64,000 bases of DNA from the NCBI GenBank assembly GCA_964019695.1, contig OZ026526.1, positions 9,939,254-10,003,253 of the forward strand, given 5' to 3'. A program made the position numbers and the translations under genes. Below the pieces are notes generated by a model. That model did no database searches, was not told the origin of the DNA, and saw only the letters and a list, made by a program, of their open reading frames with translations. Source of the DNA: Loripinus fragilis (taxonomy: Eukaryota; Mollusca; Bivalvia; Lucinida; Lucinidae). Shown here piece after piece: positions 1-8,704 of this stretch (positions within the stretch are counted from its first letter, which is position 1; each line of letters opens with the position of its first letter).

Positions 1-945
1 TTGAAATGAAGAGCAAATATGTCTGAGGAAGGCTATAGTGTCAATCAAATCATTCCAAACTGAAAACCTTTCAAATCGGTATGATCCAAGGGCTTCAGTT
101 ATGGTTACCTCTATCTTGGACACACGAACTGAAGGTCTCACCTCCTTATCATTGTCAGGATCTGTAAGGGGGTAACCTTCAGCTTGGGTGCTACAAGCAT
201 CAAAGAGATGGCTGGGACCCTGTAGCCAGCGATGGCCCTGCATATTTACCATAGGGGCAGGTCTAGTTGCCGAGTCAGCTGGGTTTTTATCTGAAGCGAC
301 ATATGACCATTGGTCAGGGTTGGTGGATTTTCTTATTCTCTGAACTCTGTTAGCGACATACACATAAAAGCGCTTTGAAGCATTATAGATATACCCTAGG
401 ACCACTTTACTGTCAGTTTAAAAGTGCATCTTATCAGTGGGTAAACCTAAATGATCTTCAATGACTTCTGCTAACTCAACTGCTAGGACCGCCCCACATA
501 GCTCCAGTCTAGGAATCGTGTGGCCATGGAAAGGGGCAACCTTAGCTTTACCAAGAATGAATCCTACTTCACTTGGGCCTTCCTTGGGCGAAATCTTTAG
601 ATATGCGACGGCAGCTATGACCTGTTCCGAAGCATCTGAGAATATGTGCACTTCTTTCTCAGTAGCCTGGCTAAATGAGAGGGAGGAATAGGTACGTGGG
701 ATACGTAACTCCTCAAGGTGCTTAAGCGAACTCTTCCAGGACTCCCAGTCGGACAAACGCTTCTTTGGAAGAGGCTCATCCCAGTCAGTGGTAATGGAAA
801 GAAACTCTCTGAGGAAGAGTTTACCTTGAATGGTTACTGGGGCCACGAAGCCCAAAGGATCAAATAGGCTATTCACCACTGACAAAACACCCCTACGGGT
901 AAAGGGTTTTACATCTGTAGGCGACTGAAATGTAAAACAGTCAGA
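1..945 (-). pseudogene. BEL/Pao retrotransposon pol fragment (RT tail/RNase H region)
   Basis: This stretch matches 5972-6916 inside the large BEL/Pao element with roughly nine differences, so it is a second, about 99% identical family member. Read on the minus strand it covers the end of the reverse transcriptase and the RNase H-like segment of pol. An in-frame TAA at 418-420 interrupts the frame at the conserved Tyr-Thr-Asp-Ser motif, where the other copy reads Tyr. Homology stops sharply at 945 and continues off the left edge of the window, so its full length is unknown. The ORF that appears to start near 972 borrows host intron sequence for its first residues. The fragment lies in the tetraspanin intron upstream of exon 2, opposite to the gene. 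Confidence 0.9.
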
Positions 946-974
946 CGTCATGTGATAAATTTTATTTACCACAG

Positions 975-1244
975 ATTCTGGGCCTTCTTCTTTTCCTTGG
1001 CGGGTCGTTTCTCCGTTCCCGCTACTCCGCCCTCAACCAACTGGTCAGCGGAGCTCTCGACAGTCTGGAGAAATTCCTTCAATCTGCGGGCTATGGAACA
1101 GTAGATCTGTCCAGTAGTTTCGGCTTCTCTGATCTCTTCCATGCTGTCGCTATAGTCCTCATCTTTTTGGGACTGTTTCTTGTGATTCTGTCAACGATAG
1201 GATCTTGTGCTGGGTGTTTCATGTCGACTGCCTTACTTATCATT
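975..1244 (+). CDS. Tetraspanin exon 2: end of TM1, small extracellular loop, TM2
   Basis: This 270-nt exon (90 codons, phase 0 at both ends) lies between acceptor ccacag and donor gtaagt. It begins with the hydrophobic end of TM1 (ILGLLLFLGGSFL), followed by a small extracellular loop of about 40 residues. TM2 then starts at HAVAIVLIFLGLFL and ends in the cytosolic GSCAGC motif, a typical juxtamembrane palmitoylation-type cysteine pair. It has no ATG because exon 1 supplies the start. Only 29 bp of native intron separate the acceptor from a BEL/Pao fragment, so the branch point must be in that short stretch or inside the transposon. The frame is fully open across the exon. Confidence 0.87.
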
Positions 1245-1284
1245 GTAAGTATAAAAGCCTATTTATATCTGTGACTGCTAATCA

Positions 1285-1960
1285 CTTATTTTTGGAATTT
1301 TCATGGAGTCATGAAAACGTTGTGTCTCTTGCAAAGTTAACCTGAAGCCCGTAACATTGCAAGAGACCCGAAGTATTCAGATTCCATGAAAATTCCAAAA
1401 ATCAAATTACATTTTAAATATAGATATTTTATATAATTTAGAAAACAAAACAGTTTTGTATTTAATATGTAATCGTATTAACAGTTTTATTGGAGTGTAA
1501 AACGGAAAAGCGGAACAGCCAGCGCGAACACGGACAGCCAATGGAGCAAACAAGAGGCTTGTTTTGCACGTGCGGCCCATGTGTGGCTCGCTGTCAATCA
1601 CAACACCAGTGTCACTTCTGGCGAATGAATTCGATGTTCGAAGTCTTTTATTTGCTCCATTGGCTAGCCATGTTCAAGCTGGCTGTTCCGCTTTTCCATT
1701 TTACACCGCGAATTAACCGTTAACACGGCTATATTTTAAATACAAAACTGTTTTAATTCCTAAATTAAAAATAATTTTTATATTTTAGATATTTATAAAA
1801 CAATGTAAATATTAATCAATAAAAAATTATTTTTGGAATATTCATGGAATCATGAATACTTCGGGTCTCTTGCAAAGTTAACATGTAGCCCGAATTTAGC
1901 TTCACTTACTTTGCAAGAAAACTGAAGTATTCATGATTCCACGAACATTCCAAAAAATGA
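1285..1960. repeat. Compound inverted-repeat element, copy 1
   Basis: Two outer hairpins (about 1290-1400 and 1825-1955) share the motif TTTGGAAT.TTCATGGA.TCATGAA in inverted orientation. They flank an inner inverted repeat of about 55-bp arms (1495-1550 and 1650-1710, containing gcggaacagccagc and its complement) with a GC-rich spacer. Related copies lie at 31590-32016 and 51600-51872, so this is a dispersed non-autonomous element. There is no coding capacity; small ORFs here are chance frames. Confidence 0.7.
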
Positions 1961-1973
1961 ATTCATTTCTTAA

Positions 1974-2194
1974 CCCTTAAAGCGCCAAGAAAAAAATGCA
2001 TCTGAAAATGTCGTCTGCTGATGTCGTCTGCAGCAAATAATTGCCTAACATTATTGACAAATTAAGTATAGAAGTAAACAGCGTTGCCCCAGACAGATCT
2101 GGTCTGGGTCCACACTGTTTGCCATAGAGGATTCTTGAACATTTCAGCAGACGAGAAAAGCAGACGACTTTTGTTGCGATTGAAGCATTAAGGG
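1974..2194. mobile_element. piggyBac-like MITE with TTAA target duplication (copy P1)
   Basis: The element begins CCCTTAAAGCGCC and ends in GCATTAAGGG, and is flanked on both sides by TTAA (1970-1973 and 2195-2198). TTAA duplication plus termini starting CCC are the signature of piggyBac transposition. This copy has lost part of the self-complementary centre kept in the copy at 33880. Sub-terminal GTCTGCTG motifs are shared by all copies. Confidence 0.82.
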
Positions 2195-2418
2195 TTAAAT
2201 ATTCTAATGTCACGTGGTTCTCCACAATATGAGCTATCGAGACTGTTAAGAATATTGAAATTTTACGTGTAATATCAGGAAAAAAGAAAGACGATGATCA
2301 GACTGCGCGGATGCGCAGGCTTATCAGCATTTTTTTATTGTTTGCAGACATTAAAATAAGGTATTCTCGCATCGAATCTCATTTTATTGTGCAAGCAACA
2401 ATGACGTCAGTGTTGTAC

Positions 2419-2727
2419 GAGGGTCTGGATGGGGTATAATGATTAGTGAATAATGGTCCTTTTTATAATGAAAAGTGAATAATGAGCCAAAAAGCGATGA
2501 ATAGTGAATAATGAGGGCCTAAAAATTAATGAATAATCCTATTTTTTTTTAATGAATGGAAGAAAAAAATTAATGAATAGTGAATAATCAGATTTCTTTG
2601 CCACCTTTCTTACTTTAAATGAATAATTGGTCTTATTTTAATGATTAACCCAGAATTTTAATGAGATGAATAAAATGGGCTAAATTTTAAATGAATAGCG
2701 AATACCAGACCCCCCATCCAGACCCTC
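2419..2727. mobile_element. 309-bp MITE with perfect 6-bp target duplication
   Basis: Termini GAGGGTCTGGATGGGG and its complement are near-perfect inverted repeats. The element is flanked by TTGTAC on both sides (2413-2418 and 2728-2733). The interior is low-complexity, built from repeats of tgaataatga. It is non-coding and the superfamily is not recognised. Confidence 0.82.
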
Positions 2728-2745
2728 TTGTACGCTGTTTAGTTA

Positions 2746-3204
2746 ACCCCCCCCCCTCCCCCCATTCCACTCGACGGCGATTCCGCTACGATTCGGTATT
2801 TTGCTCAAAATGACACGAATCGTAGCAGAAACGGCAAGAGCTCAGTAGAAGCGCAGTAGAAGCGCCCAGGTCATAGTGAAAGCGTATTGGAATTTCAGAT
2901 TCTATATAGAAAGGATACAAAAGCGCAACGAAAGCGTAGCTCCGTCGCCAAGGTCGTAGCAAGGTCGCAGCTTCATCGCCATCAGCGTATACTAAGCGTA
3001 ACCAGATCTTCATGTTCGTAGTGGGATCGTAGCAGCAGCGTAGCGGAAGCGTAGTGGAAGCATAGTGGAAGCGCCAAGTCCCCAAATCGTGTGGTTGTCT
3101 ACGCTTCCAAGGCAATTTGGAATAATTTTAGAGAAAATCCTAGATCGCCATGAGCGTAGCCGAATCGCCGTCCAGTGGAATGGGGGGGGGGGGGTGGGGT
3201 TATT
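2746..3204. mobile_element. MITE with C/G-run termini and cgtag-rich interior
   Basis: The left end has a C run followed by attccactcgacggcgattc, and the right end has gaatcgccgtccagtggaat followed by a G run, forming inverted termini. The interior is rich in short direct motifs such as agcgtagtggaagc. ORFs of 109 and 67 aa on the minus strand are by-products of this repetitiveness. Confidence 0.7.
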
Positions 3205-3245
3205 GAACGCCATAGCTGTCTTATGTTAAACATGTCATTGTGTGC

Positions 3246-3730
3246 TGTCAGCAGGTATAATATAATGATAACGGACCATTATGTGTTATTGTAAGAACAT
3301 TATGTGACGTTGAAATACCATTATATGATGTTTGCAGACCATTATGTGTTGTTAACGGACCATTATGTCCTGTTGTAAGACCATTTTGTGATGTTAACAG
3401 ACCATTATGTGATGTTGACATGCAATTATGTGACTTTTACAGACAGTATGTGATGTTGACGGACAATTATCTGATGTTGACACACCATTATGTAATGTTA
3501 AGATACCATTATGTGATGTTAAAAGATCATTATGTGATGTCGACAGACCATTGTGTGATGTTGAAAGACAATTAGGTGATTTTGAAACAGCATTATGTGA
3601 TGTTGAAACAGCTTTATGTGATGTTGACAGACCAGTATGAGATGGATGTTGAAAGACCATTATGTGATGTTAACAGACCATTTTGTGATCATGGTTTAAC
3701 ACACCACTATGTGATGTTAACAAACAATTA
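3246..3730. repeat. Minisatellite (about 21-bp units), left half
   Basis: Degenerate tandem units close to gaccattatgtgatgttaac. The array is cut by the BEL/Pao element and continues at 12096. An 88-aa minus-strand frame (3394-3660) with STSHN/LSTSHNG repeats is the translation of this array, not a gene. Confidence 0.85.
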
Positions 3731-4424
3731 TATACTGCCTCACTTGTAGGAACAGGGTCTTGCAGCGTAGTTTTACCACAATATCGATTTTGGTGGGGAA
3801 GACAAAAGAGAAACAATTTCTGGATTTCAGGTCCTATCTCTATTCACGCCCAACAACAGTCGATACTCATAAGGTGCGGTAAAAGGCTGAAATAAAAAGG
3901 GCAATATTTACTGACTAGCCAAATAGACTAAATCTCAAATGAGACACAAATACACAGTCCTTAGATTAATATCAGAACAATGCCACCAAGGTACTATGAA
4001 TTTTGACTTAGATAAAGTATATCAAGGTGAGAAGTACTCAGAATAATACTAAATTGATGAAGATTACGAATCAATGTTCATATTAAAAAAGGTTCCGAAA
4101 ATAGCCCTACATAAAAAGTGAAAGTAATGACTTCCACGAACAAATACAGGAAATAAGGGTAAGTCTGGACACAGGGCAGGGTCTGCTCTATAAACTTACA
4201 CAGTGGGGGCTCACGACTTGAAGCAAGAACGGCTCAAAGCCGCAGAAAACTGGTTTCTTTGTGATTTCCGCGCTCGAAATCTTCAACCGGAAGAAGCGAA
4301 AAACGACTATTGACTATTTGCACGAATAGACACAAAAAGACATGGATACTAAAACGCGGTATCGATCGGTGATACCGGAAAACAAAAGGGCACTCTCTGA
4401 GTGAGCAAAGCGAGAGTCAGAACA
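3731..4424 (-). repeat. BEL/Pao 3' LTR
   Basis: A 694-bp terminal repeat, identical to the one at 11402-12095 except for about five substitutions. Read on the minus strand it starts TGTTC and ends GCAGTATA. The preceding purine run (4425-4433) is the likely polypurine tract. Confidence 0.92.
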
Positions 4425-4540
4425 CTCCCCGTCTGATAATGTAGGTTATCACTAAATAAACAAATTAAATTTTACTTCACAGTTAAATGACAAAAAAATC
4501 CAGGTCACGGCACCATAAAAATAATGTAAATTTCACAACC

Positions 4541-7039
4541 TTAATCAGACAACAAGAGGACGAGCTCTGTCACCGGACGCGTGAAAACTGATTTCTTCCC
4601 ATCTTTAATGATACAGACTTCTGCTTTGCGCACTTTCTTGTCGCTACTCTGAATTGCATTTACGACAACACCCACAGGCCATTCATTCCTGCATACATCC
4701 CTATCTTTCAAGAGGATGACATCTCCATTCTTCAGATTGGGCATGTCTGATTGCCAAATGCGCCTTTTCTGAAGAGTGCTTAAATATTCCTCGCGCCAAC
4801 GCTTCCAAAAGGAAGTTGCAAGGACTTGCACACATTTCCATTGAGCTTTATAGAAATCCTTTACGTCGAAGCTATCCATATGCTCAACCTTCGAGTCCGA
4901 TTTCTGAGTTAACAAAAGGGAAGGACTCAGAACTTCTGGGCACTCGGGATCGTTAGACACAGCGACCAAAGGCCGTGCATTAACGATAGCGCACACTTCT
5001 GCCATAAACGTTATCAATACTTCATGAGTCAAGTTTTTGGCAGAAATTCCAGACAGCATAGAGTCAATGATGAGTCTAGTCACTCCAATCATCCGCTCCC
5101 ACACGCCGCCCATGTGGGAGGCGTGAGGGGGATTGAAGTACCAGACAATGCCTTTCTTGTTTAAGAAACTCTTTGTATCTTCAACATTTACGCAGTCTGC
5201 TTTCAAAGGATCAACTGCCCCAATAAAATTGGTTCCACGATCCGACCTCAGCTCCTTGACATTGCCACGAATAGCAATGAAACGTCTGAGTGCGTTAATG
5301 AAAGACGAGGTACTCATCTCCTCGATTACCTCGATATGAATGGCACGGCTTGAGAGGCAGGTGAAGAGCAAAGCCCACCTCTTGTTTTGAGCCAATCCTC
5401 CTCTGGTACGTCGAGATACGATCAACCATGGGCCAAAGGCATCCACTCCAACAGCCGTAAAGGGAGGACTTGGTTCAAGACGGACGGACGGAAGATCAGC
5501 CATCTTTTGGGTCTCATACCTTCCACGAAGCTTTCTGCATTTTACGCATTTGTGGATCACCGAGGAGATAAGTCTCTTTCCTCCAGGAATCCAAAAACCA
5601 GCAGATTTAACAGCACCTTCTGTTAAGTGACGGCCTTGGTGCTTAACAAGTATGTGGTAATGCCTTGCAAGCAGAACCGCAATGTGGTGGTTGCCAGGGA
5701 TTATAATGGGATTCTTATCCTTCTGGCTAAGACTAGATTGGTTCAACCTCCCTCCAACCCTCAAGAGACCTTTCTCATCCATTATTGGGTTGAGAGGGAG
5801 CAGGGGATTATATCGGGGTAGAGAGAGTTTTTGATTGACAAGAGAAATTTCTTCACTGTAGACCTCACGTTGCACTGTTCTAATTATGAACTGTTCGGCT
5901 TCTGAGAGTGTTCTCACATTCTTGTACTCTGTACACTTATGCCACCCTCTACAGACATTCTCACCTATGCCTTGAAATGAAGAGCAAATATGTCTGAGGA
6001 AGGCTATAGTGTCAATCAAATCATTCCAAACTGAAAACCTTTCAAATCGGTATGATCCAAGGGCTTCAGTTATGGTTACCTCTATCTTGGACACACGAAC
6101 TGAAGGTCTCACCTCCTTATCATTGTCAGGATCTGTAAGGGGGTAACCTTCAGCTTGGGTGCTACAAGCATCAAAGAGATGGCTGGGACCCTGTAGCCAG
6201 CGATGGCCCTGCATATTTACCATAGGGGCAGGTCTAGTTGCCGAGTCAGCTGGGTTTTTATCTGAAGCGACATATGACCATTGGTCAGGGTTGGTGGATT
6301 TTCTTATTCTCTGAACTCTGTTAGCGACATACACATAAAAGCGCTTTGAAGCATTATAGATATACCCTAGGACCACTTTACTGTCAGTGTAAAAGTGCAT
6401 CTTATCAGTGGGTAAACCTAAATGATCTTCAATGACTTCTGCTAACTCAACTGCTAGGACCGCTCCACATAGCTCCAGTCTAGGAATCGTGTGGCCATGG
6501 AAAGGGGCAACCTTAGCTTTACCAAGAATGAATCCTACTTCACTTGGGCTTTCCTTGGGCGAAATCTTCAGATATGCGATGGCAGCTATGACCTGTTTCG
6601 AAGCATCTGAGAATATGTGCACTTCTTTCTCAGTAGCCTGGCTAAATGAGAGGGAGGAATAGGTACGTGGGATACGTAACTCCTCAAGGTGCTTAAGCGA
6701 ACTCTTCCAGGACTCCCAGTCGGACAAACGCTCCTTTGGAAGAGGCTCATCCCAGTCAGTGGTAATGGAAAGAAACTCTCTGAGGAAGAGTTTACCTTGA
6801 GTGGTTACTGGGGCCACGAAGCCCAAAGGATCAAATAGGCTATTCACCACTGACAAAACACCCCTACGGGTAAAGGCTTTTACATCTGTAGGCGACTGAA
6901 ATGTAAAACAGTCAGATCTTAAGTCCCAACTCAATCCCAAACTGTGTTGTAAGGGCAAGTCATCATTCTGAAAGTTGAGGCCTTTGAGGCTTTTGGATAA
7001 TTCAGCTTCAGGAAATGCCTTCAGAACTTCTTCCCTATT
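4541..7039 (-). CDS. pol: BEL/Pao pol, C-terminal part: RNase H-like and integrase
   Basis: An open frame of about 830 codons continues the RT frame below the TAA at 7040-7042. In order it contains the segment RGVLSVVNSLFDPLGFVAPV typical of Pao-type pol, an RNase H-like motif FYTDSK, an H2C2 zinc-binding segment with the pair CVKC, and the integrase core. The core carries the acidic triad in VDAFGPW, SDRGTNF and GGVWERM. A C-terminal segment (FWKRWREEYLSTLQKR, then LKNGDVILL) matches the family's usual integrase tail. The stop lies near 4541. No other frame break is visible, so these domains look intact. The start is not independent; it depends on readthrough or on polyprotein synthesis from upstream. 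Confidence 0.9.
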   Translation of the reverse strand, partial: NREEVLKAFPEAELSKSLKGLNFQNDDLPLQHSLGLSWDLRSDCFTFQSPTDVKAFTRRGVLSVVNSLFDPLGFVAPVTTQGKLFLREFLSITTDWDEPLPKERLSDWESWKSSLKHLEELRIPRTYSSLSFSQATEKEVHIFSDASKQVIAAIAYLKISPKESPSEVGFILGKAKVAPFHGHTIPRLELCGAVLAVELAEVIEDHLGLPTDKMHFYTDSKVVLGYIYNASKRFYVYVANRVQRIRKSTNPDQWSYVASDKNPADSATRPAPMVNMQGHRWLQGPSHLFDACSTQAEGYPLTDPDNDKEVRPSVRVSKIEVTITEALGSYRFERFSVWNDLIDTIAFLRHICSSFQGIGENVCRGWHKCTEYKNVRTLSEAEQFIIRTVQREVYSEEISLVNQKLSLPRYNPLLPLNPIMDEKGLLRVGGRLNQSSLSQKDKNPIIIPGNHHIAVLLARHYHILVKHQGRHLTEGAVKSAGFWIPGGKRLISSVIHKCVKCRKLRGRYETQKMADLPSVRLEPSPPFTAVGVDAFGPWLIVSRRTRGGLAQNKRWALLFTCLSSRAIHIEVIEEMSTSSFINALRRFIAIRGNVKELRSDRGTNFIGAVDPLKADCVNVEDTKSFLNKKGIVWYFNPPHASHMGGVWERMIGVTRLIIDSMLSGISAKNLTHEVLITFMAEVCAIVNARPLVAVSNDPECPEVLSPSLLLTQKSDSKVEHMDSFDVKDFYKAQWKCVQVLATSFWKRWREEYLSTLQKRRIWQSDMPNLKNGDVILLKDRDVCRNEWPVGVVVNAIQSSDKKVRKAEVCIIKDGKKSVFTRPVTELVLLLSD

Positions 7040-8683
7040 TTAGGCGATCTTATGTAAACGCAAACTGCCATTTACCATAAGAGCCTCCTTAGTCCGTCTA
7101 AGCAGATTGATAGCATCTTCTACTGAGGGCAAGGAAGAGAAACCATCATCAACGTAGAAATCTGATTCTACAAAACGTTTGACGTCACTACCAAACTGGT
7201 CGGCACTTTGAGCAGCGGTACGGTGCAGACCGTAAGTGGCAACAGCCGGGGAGGGGCTGTTGCCAAACACATGTACAGTCATCCTGTACTCAATAAGCTC
7301 TTTATCAGGATTATTATCCTTGTACCACAGGAATCTGAGGAAATTCCTATGATCTTCCCGGACGTGAAAACAATGAAACATCTGCTCTATATCGGCCGTG
7401 ATTGCCACGGGCTCCCTCCTAAACCTCATTAGGACTCCCAAAAGGTTGTTTGTTAGGTCTGGGCCTGACAGTAGTACCTTATTCAAGGAGACACCGTCAA
7501 ATTGTGCTGAAGAGTCAAAAACTCCTCTAATCTGCCCTGGCTTTTTAGGGTGGTACACCCCAAATAAGGGCAAATACCAATGTTCTTCTCCAATGCATAG
7601 AGGAGGAGCTACCTCAGCGCGCCCCGAGTCAAGTATTTTCTTCATAAATGTTACAAAGTGATCTCTCTTGGCAGGATTCTTCTGCAGACTGATGTGCAGG
7701 GATTTGGCTCTCTTCAATGCTAAGGGCTTATTATTTGGCAGCCTCGGGCGGGATGACCTGAAGGGCAATGGTGCCACCCAATTTCCCAGAGGACCCTTGG
7801 TAAACTCCTTGTCCATTACTTTGAAGAATTCTACATCTTCAATGGACAGTCCAGGTTTATCGTCCGCTTTAGTTCTCTGGAAAACTGTAGCGCCTATTTT
7901 GTCTTCTTTAGACACACATTCCTGAATAAGGAATTCATTCCCACATGGCTTAAAGATCGACTCTCGCCCATCTTCCAGTACATAGGCTTTCTTAACATTG
8001 ATGGCATCAGATCGATGCATTTTACCAAGACACGTTTCTCCTATTATCACCCAACCTAGACTAAGCTTCTGGGCATAAGGAGAATTCCTAGGACCAATCT
8101 TCTGGTCTAAGACATGGTGGGCCTCAATCAGATCTCTACCAATCAGAAGTAGAATATCTGCTGCGGGATCTATTGAGGGGATGTACTGAACTATGTCATG
8201 AAAGTGTGCATAGTTTCTGGCTACTTCAGGAGTAGGTATTTCCTCTCTCGCATTTGGCATGTAATCACACTCAATTAGTGTAGGTAACTGTAACTGAGTA
8301 CAGCCATCAAGAGACTCAATTGTAAAGCTGCTTGCATGTCTACCAGAAACAGTAAGGTTTCCTGTACAAGAAGAAATGGTGTATTCTGTCTGGTCATCAG
8401 GCACATTGAAAAATGTGAAAAAGTCTGATCTCGCCAATGACCTATTACTCTGATCGTCAATCATTGCGTACATGCGTTTAGCTTTGTCAGGCAGTCCATC
8501 AGGATAAACATTTACAAGAACAGTTTTGGCACAGGATTTCCCGCCAAAGGGCTCATGACAAATTTGAGTACACTTCGCAGTGATTGACGATGACAGACCT
8601 CCTGGGGTTTCAATGTGCTCCCCGCCATGACTCTCTACAGGCCGAACCGGAGTCTTAGCCTCAGTCTGATCAGCAGCATGCAT
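7040..8683 (-). CDS. pol: BEL/Pao pol, N-terminal part: aspartic protease and reverse transcriptase
   Basis: A frame of 547 codons ends at TAA 7040-7042. An aspartic protease segment carries IDDQSN near residues 75-80 and LLIGRDL downstream. The RT follows, with YHPKKPGQIRGVFDSSA, the acidic TADIEQMF block and the catalytic YVDD at residues 510-513. The stop falls 34 residues after YVDD, inside the polymerase thumb region, so the protein as read would lack the rest of RT. The next segment is in the same frame, so this is a point nonsense change rather than a natural boundary. The ATG at 8683 is the first in the frame after the gag stop. Confidence 0.9.
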   Translation of the reverse strand: MHAADQTEAKTPVRPVESHGGEHIETPGGLSSSITAKCTQICHEPFGGKSCAKTVLVNVYPDGLPDKAKRMYAMIDDQSNRSLARSDFFTFFNVPDDQTEYTISSCTGNLTVSGRHASSFTIESLDGCTQLQLPTLIECDYMPNAREEIPTPEVARNYAHFHDIVQYIPSIDPAADILLLIGRDLIEAHHVLDQKIGPRNSPYAQKLSLGWVIIGETCLGKMHRSDAINVKKAYVLEDGRESIFKPCGNEFLIQECVSKEDKIGATVFQRTKADDKPGLSIEDVEFFKVMDKEFTKGPLGNWVAPLPFRSSRPRLPNNKPLALKRAKSLHISLQKNPAKRDHFVTFMKKILDSGRAEVAPPLCIGEEHWYLPLFGVYHPKKPGQIRGVFDSSAQFDGVSLNKVLLSGPDLTNNLLGVLMRFRREPVAITADIEQMFHCFHVREDHRNFLRFLWYKDNNPDKELIEYRMTVHVFGNSPSPAVATYGLHRTAAQSADQFGSDVKRFVESDFYVDDGFSSLPSVEDAINLLRRTKEALMVNGSLRLHKIA

Positions 8684-8704
8684 AGCTGAGGCATGGCTTT
8701 TACT

